Below, piece after piece: positions 9,496 to 17,484 of a DNA stretch of 20,054 nt. A program made the position numbers and the translations under genes. The stretch comes from Phallusia fumigata. Its lineage: Eukaryota > Chordata > Ascidiacea > Phlebobranchia > Ascidiidae. The stretch lies in NCBI GenBank assembly GCA_008931825.1, contig QXVZ01011481.1, positions 1 through 20,054 on the forward strand. The letters are read 5' to 3'. The stretch's first letter is position 1. Each line of letters starts with the position of its first letter. The notes beneath the pieces were generated by a model, which was given only the letters and a program-made list of their open reading frames with translations, had not been told where the DNA came from and did no database searches.

Positions 9496-9557
9496 TTCGG
9501 TGTCGATGGAAGAGTAAACTGGGGTGCACACTGATCTGCTTTTTAATCGATACCGAA
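9496..9557 (+). ncRNA. Type B hairpin, copy B1 (loop GGTGCACA)
   Basis: The outer stem is TTCGGTGTCGAT (9496-9507) with ATCGATACCGAA (9546-9557). The inner stem is AAGAGTAAACTGG with CTGATCTGCTTTT (11 of 13 paired, counting G-U) closing GGTGCACA at 9523-9530. It lies in the intron 9461-9627. GTGCAC recurs at 9592-9597. Confidence 0.65.
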
Positions 9558-9627
9558 ATCTAATTATTTGTTTATGAAATAAGTTATTAGTGTGCACGGT
9601 ACTGCTGTTCGATCATTTTTCTTTCAG

Positions 9628-10091
9628 GTGCGGCTTCTGTTCACTGCATTCGCTGGTTGTTGGACTGCCACCAATGTATTTTACATGGAGAAAAATCCCT
9701 CTTACGAACGCAGGGGATGGAACTCGAAATCAGGCAAGTAAAAGATAATCCTCAAACTAGCATTTAATTTAAGTAGTTTTTGGTCGAGCATGGGAAGACA
9801 GCATAATGTGCACTTATTCTGTCTTCGCATGCTAACGCGTTAAAATGTCCTAGGTTACTTGTAGAGTCAAATTTCTGGTAGTACTTCTGCTTTGTTTCGC
9901 AGACAAAGAACACATCCAGTACAACGTGCACGTATACTGTCTTCGCAAATTGAAATATTTAAAGGTGAGGTGCTGTAAAATTGGGTTCGGCATCTGTTTG
10001 ATTATTTTAGGCTGTGCTGCCATCCGCTGACTGCTCGACTGCCGCCCGGACATTTCGATTGAAGAAAGATGGTTGTAAATATTTACGTTAA
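9628..10091 (+). CDS. Open exon chain of unit 1 (82 codons, start not found)
   Basis: Exons 9628-9733, 9903-9964 and 10011-10091 join with matching phases (0, 1, 0) into one open frame ending TAA at 10089. The parts begin VRLLFTAFAGC, then KEHIQYNVHVYCLRKLKYLK, then AVLPSADCSTAARTFRLKK. The intervening introns are 169 nt (GC donor, hairpin A1) and 46 nt. No ATG is found in exon 1, where the position matching the unit-2 start reads ACG. A second frame in the first exon (AASVHCIRWLLDC) is also open and conserved between copies, so coding is unproven. Not recognised as any family. Confidence 0.3.
9787..9833 (+). ncRNA. Type A hairpin, copy A1
   Basis: AGCATG-G-GAAGACAG (9787-9801) pairs with CTGTCTTC-G-CATGCT (9819-9833): 14 bp with one G/G mismatch. 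The 17-nt loop is CATAATGTGCACTTATT. It lies inside the intron 9734-9902, which has a GC donor. Confidence 0.65.
9903..9964 (+). other. Exon containing a relic of hairpin A
   Basis: Its 3' part (AGTACAACGTGCACG...CTGTCTTCGCAAATTG) matches loop and 3' arm of hairpin A, followed by ATATTTAAAG|GTGAGG as donor. So an intronic hairpin segment appears to have become exon here. Related exons end at 10643 and 12982. Confidence 0.45.
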
Positions 10092-10154
10092 AAAGGCAAG
10101 TAAATCCAACTCGAATGATTTGCTAATGTTACAGTATGTTAGATTTTAGGACTA

Positions 10155-10200
10155 GCAAGTGAAGACAGTATAACGTGCACATATATTGTCTTCGCATGTT
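10155..10200 (+). ncRNA. Type A hairpin, copy A2
   Basis: GAAGACAG (10161-10168) pairs with TTGTCTTC (10186-10193), the last pair being G-U. The loop is TATAACGTGCACATATA. It lies in the intron 10096-10275 (GC donor). Confidence 0.55.
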
Positions 10201-10461
10201 AACATATTTAGACATTTAACTAGTTTTACAAATGACTTTGAATGAATTCCATGTACCGCAGTTTTTGTTTGGCAGAAGGAATGGAAAGAGTTCTTGTGCA
10301 CCAGGATGGAATGGACAGTTCTGATTTTGGTAGAAACTAAACTTCTTTTCGAACGAAGATGACTTCAATGAAATTACGAAAAGTTCAACATGGGACTTCA
10401 CAAAAACAAGCAAGGAAAAGTTGATCATCCAACTAGCAATAAATTTTACTAGTTTTGGTCG

Positions 10462-10508
10462 AGCATGGGAAAACAGTATAACGTGCACTTATTCTGTTTT
10501 CGCATGTT
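10462..10508 (+). ncRNA. Type A hairpin, copy A3 with compensatory change
   Basis: GAAAACAG (10469-10476) pairs with CTGTTTTC (10494-10501). Relative to A1 both sides changed (G to A, C to T), keeping the pair. The outer AGCATG pairs with CATGTT through one G-U. The loop is TATAACGTGCACTTATT. Confidence 0.65.
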
Positions 10509-11067
10509 GACACGTTTAAATGTGAACTAGATTACATATTGTGTGAAGTATCAGGCAGTGCTTCGGCTTTGTTTCGCAGAAAAAGAAAACGGAGAGTCCT
10601 CGTGTATTCAGTATAACGTCTTCGAAAACTGAAATATTTGAAGGTAAGGTTGTGTAAAATTGGGTTATGTATCGGGTTAAATTTATGTTTAATAAGTTTG
10701 TTCAGGTCTTGGCGATCAATTCCTTGATACCATCTGCTGACCGCTCGACCGCCGCACGAACATTTTAACTGAAGAAACATGGTCAAAAAATAACACAAAA
10801 ACGCAAGTAAATCTTACTCCTTTGGCTGTTTGGCTGTAGGTCTGAACCAGCGTTAGTCGCTTTGAAGTTGAAATATAAGGCCTACAATCAAAAAAAAGTT
10901 TTTTGTTTTCATCTTCGATTCAGCACGAAATGTCACGCTCCTACAAAATTTAATTTATTTTTCTTTTGATATAGAAACGAAGAATAAACCGTTGTAAAGG
11001 GGAACGGTCCAAAAAGACAATCGCAAGTGGAAAATAGACAGATAATTTTATTTTTGTAATCGAGCAT

Positions 11068-11131
11068 TTTTGGTTTCGATAGAAAAGTAAACTGGGGTGC
11101 ACACTGGTATGCTTTTGAATCGATACCAAAA
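11068..11131 (+). ncRNA. Type B hairpin, copy B2
   Basis: The outer stem is TTTTGGTTTCGAT (11068-11080) with ATCGATACCAAAA (11119-11131). The inner stem AAAAGTAAACTGG / CTGGTATGCTTTT is 12 of 13 paired with G-U, closing GGTGCACA. The C-G pair of B1 (TTCGG/CCGAA) is T-A here (TTTGG/CCAAA). The matching donor is lost (ACAG|ATAATT at 11041). GTGCAC recurs at 11168-11173. Confidence 0.65.
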
Positions 11132-11480
11132 TGAAATTTATTTTATGTAAGTTTCAAACTTGTTATTGTGCACGGTGTTGCTGTTATGTCATTTTGTTTC
11201 AGGTCGTCGTGCGGCTTCTGTCTACTGCTTACGCAGGTTGCACGATCGCCAAACTGTGCATTGTTGTGAACTAGGTTACACATCGCGTTAAATCTCTGGT
11301 CGTGCTTCTGCTTTGTTTTGCAGAAAAAGAAAACGGAAGTAAAGTCCTCCTATATTCAAATGCGTCAGAACGAAGATGGTAAGCGCTTAAGATTAAATTA
11401 AGTTACTAGTTTACTGTTGGTGTAACTTATCGAATTTCTTTTATGTTAACGTACGTTTTAACACATTTAGTTATTTTAAG

Positions 11481-11533
11481 TCGAGCATGAGGAAACAATA
11501 TGGAGGGCACGTGCCTGTCTTGTGGAAGTTGAC
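11481..11533 (+). ncRNA. Type A hairpin relic A4
   Basis: The flanks TCGAGCATG and CTGTCTTG are recognisable, but the stem is broken and the loop has been replaced by GGGCACGTGCCT, itself self-complementary. It is probably a non-functional copy. Confidence 0.3.
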
Positions 11534-12279
11534 GTATCTAAAGGTGAGAAGTTGTGAACTGGGTTATATATCAGGTTAAATTCCCTTTGAATTAGTGTTC
11601 GATTATTTTGTTTCAGGTCATCGTGGTGCGGATGCTAATCAATGCTGCGATACCATACGCTGACTGCTCGACTAGAGAAATGGGGTCAAAGAAAGTTACG
11701 TAAAATCGCAAGTAAATCCAAATCAAACGATTGACTGATGTTACATTTTCGTTTGGGCCATTGTGGTGTATCGATTTCTTTGTTTGACCTCAGCCTCATC
11801 CGTTACCCCACCAGCCCCCCAAAATGTTTTAAATTATGAAACAATATCTGAAACACGTGGACTTTGGACTGTTTGTTCAACACGCCATAGTGGTAAAATA
11901 ATTGCTAGAAAAAGAAACGAAAGCAGAGTAATCGTGTATTCACGTGCGACAGAACTAAGATCAAAAGCACATTGGTGTTGCAATATTTATTCGCGCAGGT
12001 ATATTGTTTTGCTTTGGTTGGGTGAACTGAGCATCAAATATGCTGAAAAACTCTGTACCCTGCTAACCACACATACTGAAATATGTACAAATAATTCTAT
12101 ACGACTATTTTGGTTTTGTTGATTTTGCTTCAGATTTTCAACATGATTTACAACAGCGGAAGCGTGATACAAAACCTGTGCACAGGAACTAACTGCTCAA
12201 TGTAAGTGAACTGACAAATTATATTAAGCGGGTGTTTAGTCAAACCAGGCAGAATACAACGAAAAATTTGGGGTACACT

Positions 12280-12420
12280 TTCCTGGTGCTGCTCTGAATA
12301 GTGAGCATGGGTTGTTCGTAGTGATTTGCATGTTGCACTTACTATTTTGCATGTCACGTGTGATGCATTGACTATTCGGTTGTCAGCACCGGAAAAAGTG
12401 TTCACATCAAAATATTAACG
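12280..12420 (+). repeat. Module D copy 1
   Basis: The segment has TTTGCATGTTGCACTTACTATT, CACGTGTG, ATTCGGTTGTCAGCA and AAAGTGTTCA in order. Similar ordered words occur at 15594-15740, and the front part again at 17014-17056. About 300 nt later a GTTTTGTTGCAG acceptor follows in copies 1 and 2. Confidence 0.45.
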
Positions 12421-12588
12421 CGTTTTCCAAGAATAAACGTTAAGCTACGAAAGTAGGCCTGATCAGAAATAATGCTATCAGCCAGCTTAATTGCCATTTT
12501 CGAATTTTGCCACGCATATTAAATCCTAAACGTATTAAGTCTAATGCTCGAACTCGAACACGAATGCTGCGTTGCAGTTTTGTTGCAG

Positions 12589-12700
12589 ATGTCTGTCCAA
12601 CACCTTTCCGAATTATCAATGGGTTTGAAAAACCTGCAGCAGCAAAAGCAATAGAGGAATATGGAACATGAACGTGTTTTGAAGCAACACACACTAAATG
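12589..12700 (+). other. Tail-type exon C, copy 1 (degraded)
   Basis: The acceptor TTTTGTTGCAG ends at 12588. The sequence is related to exons 15911-15996 and 18694-18801 (shared AAT/GAATATCAA..GGGTTTGGAA-type words). Here the relevant frame stops early. No clear donor. Confidence 0.3.
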
Positions 12701-13189
12701 TAAGCACTTTTCCTGTATTTGCTTGATGGTGTATTAATACCATTTGCAATCAGATTGCATTGGCTTGACATTCTTTGCACTGTGCGTGTATTTTTCGCAG
12801 AGACGAAACTAAAAGAGTTATCATATTTATCATACGGCCATATTGTTTCCGGCTTTAGCGTTGGCCAACCTAACATAGGCTATATGTTTCGCCTTTAGCT
12901 ACGTCAAATGCTTCTGCTTTGTTTCGCAGAAAAAGAAAATTTAAATAGAATATCCTGTCTTCGCAAATTGACATATTTGAAGGTGTGGTGTTGTAAAACT
13001 GAGATTTTTGTCTGGTTCAAGTTCTTTTTACATTAAAGTTTGATGATCTTCCAATGCTGTGATACTATCCGCTGACTGCTCGACCAAGGACATTTAAACT
13101 GGAGAAACGTAGACAAAAACATTTAAGCAAAACAGGCCAGTAAATCTAACTAAATGATTGGCTGGTGTTACATTGTATTGCGATTTTAG

Positions 13190-13235
13190 GTCAAGCATGT
13201 GAAGACAGTATAACATCCTGTCATCGCATTTTGAC
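13190..13235 (+). ncRNA. Type A hairpin, copy A5 (short loop)
   Basis: GTCAAGCATG-TGAAGACAG pairs imperfectly with CTGTCATC-GCATTTTGAC. The loop is shortened to about 9 nt (TATAACATC) and has lost GTGCAC. The host intron 13136-13254 is likewise shorter (119 nt). Confidence 0.4.
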
Positions 13236-13395
13236 CTTAGTTTTTGTTTAGCAGAAGGATTGGAAAGAGTTCTTGTGTGTATGAAGATGAAAAGGACAGT
13301 GACTTCAGACTGATTTTATTAAGTAATCTGATTTTCGTTTTTTGATTCTGCCTAATTATTACCAAACATATACTAATGGCGTTAATTTGTTTCAG

Positions 13396-13521
13396 TGGAC
13401 TGAGTTTCTGGGTGGGGAGAAAGGGGCGTTTGTAAAGTTGGCTGGAACGCAACCTCTGCATCCACTCGAATGGGGAGCGTTGGATTGTTCATGTCGATGT
13501 AGAGATTGGGTTTGTTGTAAG
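13396..13521 (+). CDS. 126-nt phase-0 exon, Cys-rich at its end
   Basis: Bounded by a strong acceptor (TTTGTTTCAG, ending 13395) and a strong donor (TGTAAG|GTAAGC, GT at 13522). The 42 codons are all open, beginning WTEFLGGEKGAFVKLAG and ending LDCSCRCRDWVCCK. The exon is richer in G+C than its surroundings. Phases 0/0 mean that it can be spliced without a frame change. A shorter relative sits at 15432-15478. The cysteine cluster recalls small secreted disulfide peptides only loosely; no family is claimed. If unspliced at the donor the frame stops 23 codons later. Confidence 0.45.
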
Positions 13522-13647
13522 GTAAGCAACACAAAAAATGTTACGAACGGTTTTGTTTCGTGCCTTGCTATCAATGCCAAATCTGCTTAATTTGCCCTTA
13601 GCTAAACTAAAATTTGCTGAATTATTGCTAACCGTAAGCTTAAAGAC

Positions 13648-13691
13648 AATAAAACATAGATCTGGACGAGGTATAAAAACATAACAATAAA
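13648..13691 (+). terminator. Two AATAAA poly(A) signals closing unit 1
   Basis: AATAAA occurs at 13648-13653 and 13686-13691, directly before the promoter-like block of unit 2. The position fits a unit boundary. Confidence 0.45.
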
Positions 13692-13739
13692 ACACTGACT
13701 GACGGCGACCTAAAGATTTCTTTATTTCAAGCTCCTGCT

Positions 13740-13908
13740 TCAGCATTGCTAGGACAAACTTACTTTAGTTTTTGTCAAGTACTGTGGTGGCAATCAAATT
13801 ACGTCACGCCTATTGGAAAGAGCGCACTTGTGACGTTTCGAAAGCAAGCGTTTTGATTGGTCGAGAAGAAAAAAGAAAAAGGCGAAGGGCATAGCCGTGG
13901 CGCGCGTT
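13740..13908 (+). promoter_or_regulatory. Promoter-like block of unit 2
   Basis: This is a shorter copy of 9110-9400. It has CAATCAAATTACGTCACGCC, a CTATTGG box, TGACGTTTCGAAAGCAAGCG and TTTTGATTGGTCGAGAAG in the same order. One CCAAT-rich segment is deleted. The start codon of the candidate reading frame follows at 13909. Confidence 0.5.
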
Positions 13909-14485
13909 ATGTGTTATTCTTCTTTTGCAACTCGTGCCAAAGGCAGTGAAGCGTACCCGGCCCAAAACGAGTCACCAGCGGAAAGTAGACAGGTGACTTG
14001 ACTATTGTAAACAAACTTTTTTCGGTGTTGATGAAAAAGTAAACCAGGGTGCACACTGGTTCTTTCGAATCAATACCGAAATGTAATTTGTTTTCATGTA
14101 ATTTTGAACCACGTAATGTTGTGCACGATACTGCTGTTCGATCATTTGTGTTTAGGTCATCGTGCGGCTTCTGTTCACTACATCTGTAGATTGCCTGACC
14201 AGCAAACGTGCATTTTACCTGGAGAAAAATCATCCTTACGAACGAAGAGGGCTTGGAAGGACTTTACAGAAAACAGGCAAGTAAAAGTTGATTCAATTCA
14301 ACTAGTTTTACGGGATTAAGGGAAGACAGTATAACGTGCACTTATTCTGTCTTCCCATGCTCACATATTCAAATATGTTGTGAACTAGGTTACATAAATT
14401 TCTGGTAGTTCTCCTGCTTTGTTTTGCAGAAAAAGAAAACGGAAATTCCTCCAGTAGTCTTGTGCGACAGAACGAAGGTTGGTAG
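13909..14485 (+). CDS. Candidate 86-residue spliced reading frame of unit 2
   Basis: Exons 13909-13992, 14156-14276 and 14430-14485 join in phases 0 and 1 from ATG at 13909 to TAG at 14483-14485. Segments are MCYSSFATRAKGSEAYPAQ, VIVRLLFTTSVDCLTSKRAF, YLEKNHPYERRGLGRTLQKT and EKENGNSSSSLVRQNEGW. The first seven or so codons after ATG resemble those of unit 3 (MRHSSFATR). Intron 1 (163 nt, GT-AG) contains hairpin B3 and intron 2 (153 nt, GC-AG) contains hairpin A6. The stop touches the next donor (TAG|GTAAGC), so if transcription continues through later exons the message would be an NMD candidate. No known family. The alternative frame (RAASVHYICRLPDQQ) in exon 2 is also open. Confidence 0.35.
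14020..14081 (+). ncRNA. Type B hairpin, copy B3
   Basis: The outer stem is TTTCGGTGTTGAT (14020-14032) with ATCAATACCGAAA (14069-14081). The inner stem AACCAG / CTGGTT is perfect, closing GGTGCACA at 14048-14055. Against B1 the outer stem shows a C-G to T-A double change (GTCGAT/ATCGAT to GTTGAT/ATCAAT). GTGCAC recurs at 14121-14126. Confidence 0.7.
14320..14356 (+). ncRNA. Type A hairpin, copy A6 (perfect 10-bp stem)
   Basis: GGGAAGACAG (14320-14329) and CTGTCTTCCC (14347-14356) pair perfectly. The G/G mismatch of other copies is repaired to G-C here. The loop is TATAACGTGCACTTATT. It lies in the intron 14277-14429. Confidence 0.7.
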
Positions 14486-14867
14486 GTAAGCATAAAGTTT
14501 TCCTTTAATGCTATTCCATCATCGCACATTGCAATGTGTCGCTACAACAACACTGGTTTTGCTATATAGGCCACACATACCGTGTAAATGTCTAAAACGT
14601 ACTACCACCATGTGCAACATGGAACTTTACAGAACACGGACAAACAAAGTTGATCCAACAAAGTTGATCCGGCATTTTGTGAAAGGTGAGGTGTAATATC
14701 GCGTTCATTTCCTTTTAAATTTCTGTTTGATCATTTTGTTTCAGGTTTCGTTGTGTGGCTTGCCCGACCGCCGATTTCAACTGAAGAAAGATGGTCAAAG
14801 AAATTTACGTAAAACGGGTGAGTAAATATAACTTGATTGTCTGGTGTTATATTATTTCAAAAGTCCA

Positions 14868-14917
14868 ACATGTCAAGACAAAATAACGTGCATTTATCCA
14901 GTCTTTCCAAAATGACA
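14868..14917 (+). ncRNA. Type A hairpin relic A7
   Basis: TGTCAAGAC and GTCTT...GACA flank AATAACGTGCATTTATCC. Only about 5 + 4 bp remain. The loop word AACGTGCA is kept. The intron 14818-14949 here has a GT donor (CGG|GTGAGT). Confidence 0.4.
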
Positions 14918-15321
14918 AATTGGACCTTCTAATCTGTATTTTTTCGCAGGGGGAAGAAATGGACAAAGTTCACATGAGTTCCAGCAAAAACAAAACAAGA
15001 CGAAAAGGACAGTGACTTGAAACCGATTTAAGTTAAGTATAACTGCAATTTTTTGTCTTCCAATCTGATACAATGGCCGCCCGTTTAATTCTGTAAACAC
15101 ATGTTGCTATTGTTTGCTACATTAAATAAATACAGCGATTGGTTTTTATGTGGACATCTGTCCGTTTTTCTACCAGAACTTCGGAACATGCAATCTAGAG
15201 GACCATTATTGCATGTAGAACATCGAAAAGCTTAGGTAATTAACTGTGGACAACTACTTAACCGGTTTGATCTAGAAAGCCTAAATTAAAATATGTACGC
15301 TCTAGAACAAATTTGATTGTT

Positions 15322-15355
15322 GAAGGCTAATTAGGGTGCACACTGTTTAGCCTTC
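15322..15355 (+). ncRNA. Type B hairpin, copy B4 (different stem sequence)
   Basis: GAAGGCTAA (15322-15330) pairs perfectly with TTAGCCTTC (15347-15355). Then comes one T/T mismatch, then TAG/CTG with a G-U, closing GGTGCACA at 15335-15342. The stem sequence is unrelated to B1-B3, while the loop and layout are identical. Confidence 0.7.
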
Positions 15356-15431
15356 GCGACATAATTTTGCGCTGTGCTTCACAAGTGAGAGAAAAATTTG
15401 TAGTTTTTTGTCTCTGACATTTTTGTTTTAG

Positions 15432-15478
15432 GCACTTGGGTCTTGTTATTGTCGAGGAAACGCTGGATTGAAGAGAAG
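15432..15478 (+). pseudogene. Short relative of the Cys-rich exon
   Basis: After TTTTGTTTTAG the phase-0 frame reads ALGSCYCRGNAGLKRR, to a weak donor at 15479 (GTTGTG). It aligns with the end of the 13396-13521 exon (ALDCSCRCRDW) but lacks most of the front and the later cysteines. Probably a remnant. Confidence 0.3.
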
Positions 15479-15593
15479 GTTGTGAGAATCCTAGACTCCT
15501 AAAAAGGTTAGGTGTTTCACAAGATACCAAGCATTACACGCACATAAATTAGATTAATTTAATACAATATTAAATATAATTTTGTAAACACTT

Positions 15594-15740
15594 TCCTGTT
15601 GCCGCGACGAATAGCGAGTCCGGTGTTGACTTTTCCATGATCATTCGCATGTTGCACCTGCTATTTTGCTTGCCACGTGTGTTCCGTTCAACATTCGGTT
15701 GTCAGCATCGGTGAAAGTGTCCATATCAGACTATTATTAA
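15594..15740 (+). repeat. Module D copy 2
   Basis: CCTGTTGCCGCGACGAATAG, then CGCATGTTGCACCTGCTATT, CCACGTGTG and ATTCGGTTGTCAGCATCG. It matches 12280-12420 in order, and its front recurs at 17014-17056 (CTGTTGCTGCGACGAATAGC). Confidence 0.5.
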
Positions 15741-15910
15741 ACTTGAAATGTTATAAAACCAGGTGTTAAATATGAAGTAAAGCTAGCATAAGCAATACCA
15801 AGATATTAATTTTAAATGCATTGACTGTGTTAGAATATGCGTGGAACCTTATACCTTACGTTTGGTTAGGTTTGTACATTAACTCGAACGTTTTGTTAGT
15901 TTTGTTGCAG

Positions 15911-15996
15911 AATCTGGAATATCAAAAGAATTGGAATAGCTGCACTTACAGAAGCAATGGAGGATTCTTGTTGATATCATCAACCACATGTCAAAC
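15911..15996 (+). CDS. Tail-type exon C, copy 2 (open)
   Basis: The acceptor is TTTGTTGCAG and the donor CAAAC|GTGAGT. The frame reads NLEYQKNWNSCTYRSNGGF and then LLISSTTCQ without a stop. The related exon 18694-18801 reads GPEYQTGWKICTNNSCGG and then stops. Shared residues EYQ..W..CT suggest a once-coding exon, though nucleotide conservation alone could explain it. Confidence 0.3.
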
Positions 15997-16606
15997 GTGA
16001 GTAAACAAAATGACCTAAATAACGGACAACTTGAAATGCATTTGGGCTACACTGCTTCAGGACCTCATCGCAGGGCTTCTGTTCACTGCAACCACATGCT
16101 GCTCGACCGCCACCGGGTCTTTTACACTGGAACACTGACCATACGGATGATGGTCCTGGTGAAATTCTATGACACAAAACAGGCAAGTGAATTCACTTAT
16201 CCTGTTTTTCCCAAGTTGGCACATTTAAATGTGTAGTAAACTAGGTTACATATTGCGTTGAATTCCCGGTGCTGATTTTTTTTTAGATTCGCTATAAACG
16301 AAACGAAAGACGAGCTCCCGTCTCAAGCACAACACAACAGTAAACTTGTTGAATGCCCCCATTTTGATACGTTAACATTTCTAGCAATGCGCTGTAACGC
16401 GATGTTAACAATTTGGCTTTTGTTTTTAGATCACACATATTGATGAAACATACCACCACCAGAACATTTACCAGGAGAAACATCGTACGTACATTCGAAG
16501 AGGGATTGGGTGAAATTCCAAACTGCAACATGGAATAGAAAACAACTAAAACCTGAGTATATTTAACTAACTGTAAATACTAAAACTAAGCTGTAAAGTG
16601 TTTGTA

Positions 16607-16662
16607 TGTCGACAATGGGAAGACAGTATAACGTGCACTTGTTCTGCCTTCGCATGTCGACA
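16607..16662 (+). ncRNA. Type A hairpin, copy A8 with extended stem
   Basis: TGTCGACA (16607-16614) pairs with TGTCGACA (16655-16662) outside the usual GAAGACAG / CTGCCTTC stem (one A/C mismatch). The loop is TATAACGTGCACTTGTT. It lies in an intron of about 160 nt ending at the acceptor 16716-16717. Confidence 0.65.
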
Positions 16663-17059
16663 TATTTAACACATGCCGCAAAAATTCTCATTATTGCTTT
16701 TCTGCCTTGTTTTGCAGAAGAGTCTTCGTGTATTCGGTTGCGAAGGAATGAGATGGAAAGAATAGAATATTTTCGTTTGACGCAAGAGAAATTCAAGAAG
16801 ATATAATGTCGACAACAAACAAGTGTTTGGCAGATTTTCGACTAAACAGCACCAGCATTTTAGAGACGCGTTCAAAAAGATTCGATTTGAACCAGCGTTT
16901 CAGGAGGATATCAATGAGAAAAGTAGGTAAACTAAACTTAACATTGTTCACGCTGTAGAGACGTCACGCTTTCGACTATGTATTAATTTGTATAACACGC
17001 GATAGAACATTTTTCTGTTGCTGCGACGAATAGCGATCCCGGTGTTGATTTTTGAAATG

Positions 17060-17340
17060 ATCAAGGCCATAGCCTGGTTGTTTTTACGCAAATTGGCGTA
17101 ACATTTATGTTTCCGATTCCTGTTTACACGTTTGAGATTCGCTAGCAGTTCCAAAGCCTTAAGCGCTGCGAATCCGGTATCTTTATGGCGAATTTGCAAC
17201 GAAACTGGAGGTTACTGCCATTTCTAGTCCTCCAAAACCAACAAAATTATCAAGGCCATAGCTTTGGTGTTTTTTCGTAAATTGGCAAAACTTTTGTGTT
17301 TCCGATTCCTGCTTCCGTTTTGTCTGCGGGTTCCACACTC
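17060..17340 (+). repeat. Two tandem copies of the TCCGATTC repeat
   Basis: ATCAAGGCCATAGC..TGGT..TTTTT.CG.AAATTGGC.(A/T)AAC.TTT.TGTTTCCGATTCCTG occurs at 17060 and again at 17249, about 190 nt apart. Weaker relatives lie at 7490 and 8179. It is a dispersed repeat at the end of unit 2. Confidence 0.55.
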
Positions 17341-17440
17341 CTGTAAAAGCGTTTTATAAACTCTATTGCACAATCTGAGATGTTTGTTTTAAACACTTGC
17401 AGTCTCAAAAAATGCAAAAGACTTCCTCTAGCTTCCGGCT

Positions 17441-17484
17441 AGTATGTGATGTCACAAGCGCAAGTATGTGATGTCACAAGCGCA
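17441..17484 (+). repeat. Two exact 22-bp direct repeats with CRE-like TGATGTCA
   Basis: The 22-bp block 17441-17462 is repeated immediately at 17463-17484. Each copy contains TGTGATGTCACA, a palindrome-like site close to the CRE/ATF consensus. It sits at the front of the unit-3 promoter-like block. Confidence 0.6.

Larger units (their letters stand above)
9373..13691 (+). ncRNA. Transcript-like unit 1: tandem exon array with intronic hairpins
   Basis: After the promoter block, short exons alternate with introns. Exon 1 ends at 9460 (AGAG|GTAATT). Later exons include 9628-9733, 9903-9964, 10011-10095, 10276-~10409, 10580-10643, 10706-~10803, one from 11203, one from 11617, one from 12589, 12930-12982 and 13396-13521. 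Acceptors are strong (CTTTGTTTCGCAG, TTTTGTTTCAG). Many donors read CAG|GCAAGT or a variant. AATAAA at 13648 and 13686 would end the unit just before the next promoter block. Exons fall into a few homologous types, so the unit grew by internal duplication. I class it as non-coding with reserve, because some exon chains stay open. Confidence 0.45.

Noticed and set aside
13396..13521. Assignment of the Cys-rich exon to the defensins
   Set aside because: Only the CxCR and CC words are shared. The full six-cysteine spacing is absent and the paralogous remnant lacks most cysteines.
15980..16186. Minus-strand frames with a shared GGRAACG.SEQK-like pattern here and near 13.9 and 18.2 kb
   Set aside because: They are the antisense of the homologous plus-strand exons. 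Conservation follows the nucleotides, and splice signals and pyrimidine tracts are on the plus strand.
9496..16662. Hairpins as a microRNA cluster
   Set aside because: In microRNA families the arm giving the mature strand is conserved and the loop drifts. Type B does the reverse, and type A stems are short with a conserved 17-nt loop. A remote microRNA origin of A is not excluded without small-RNA data.
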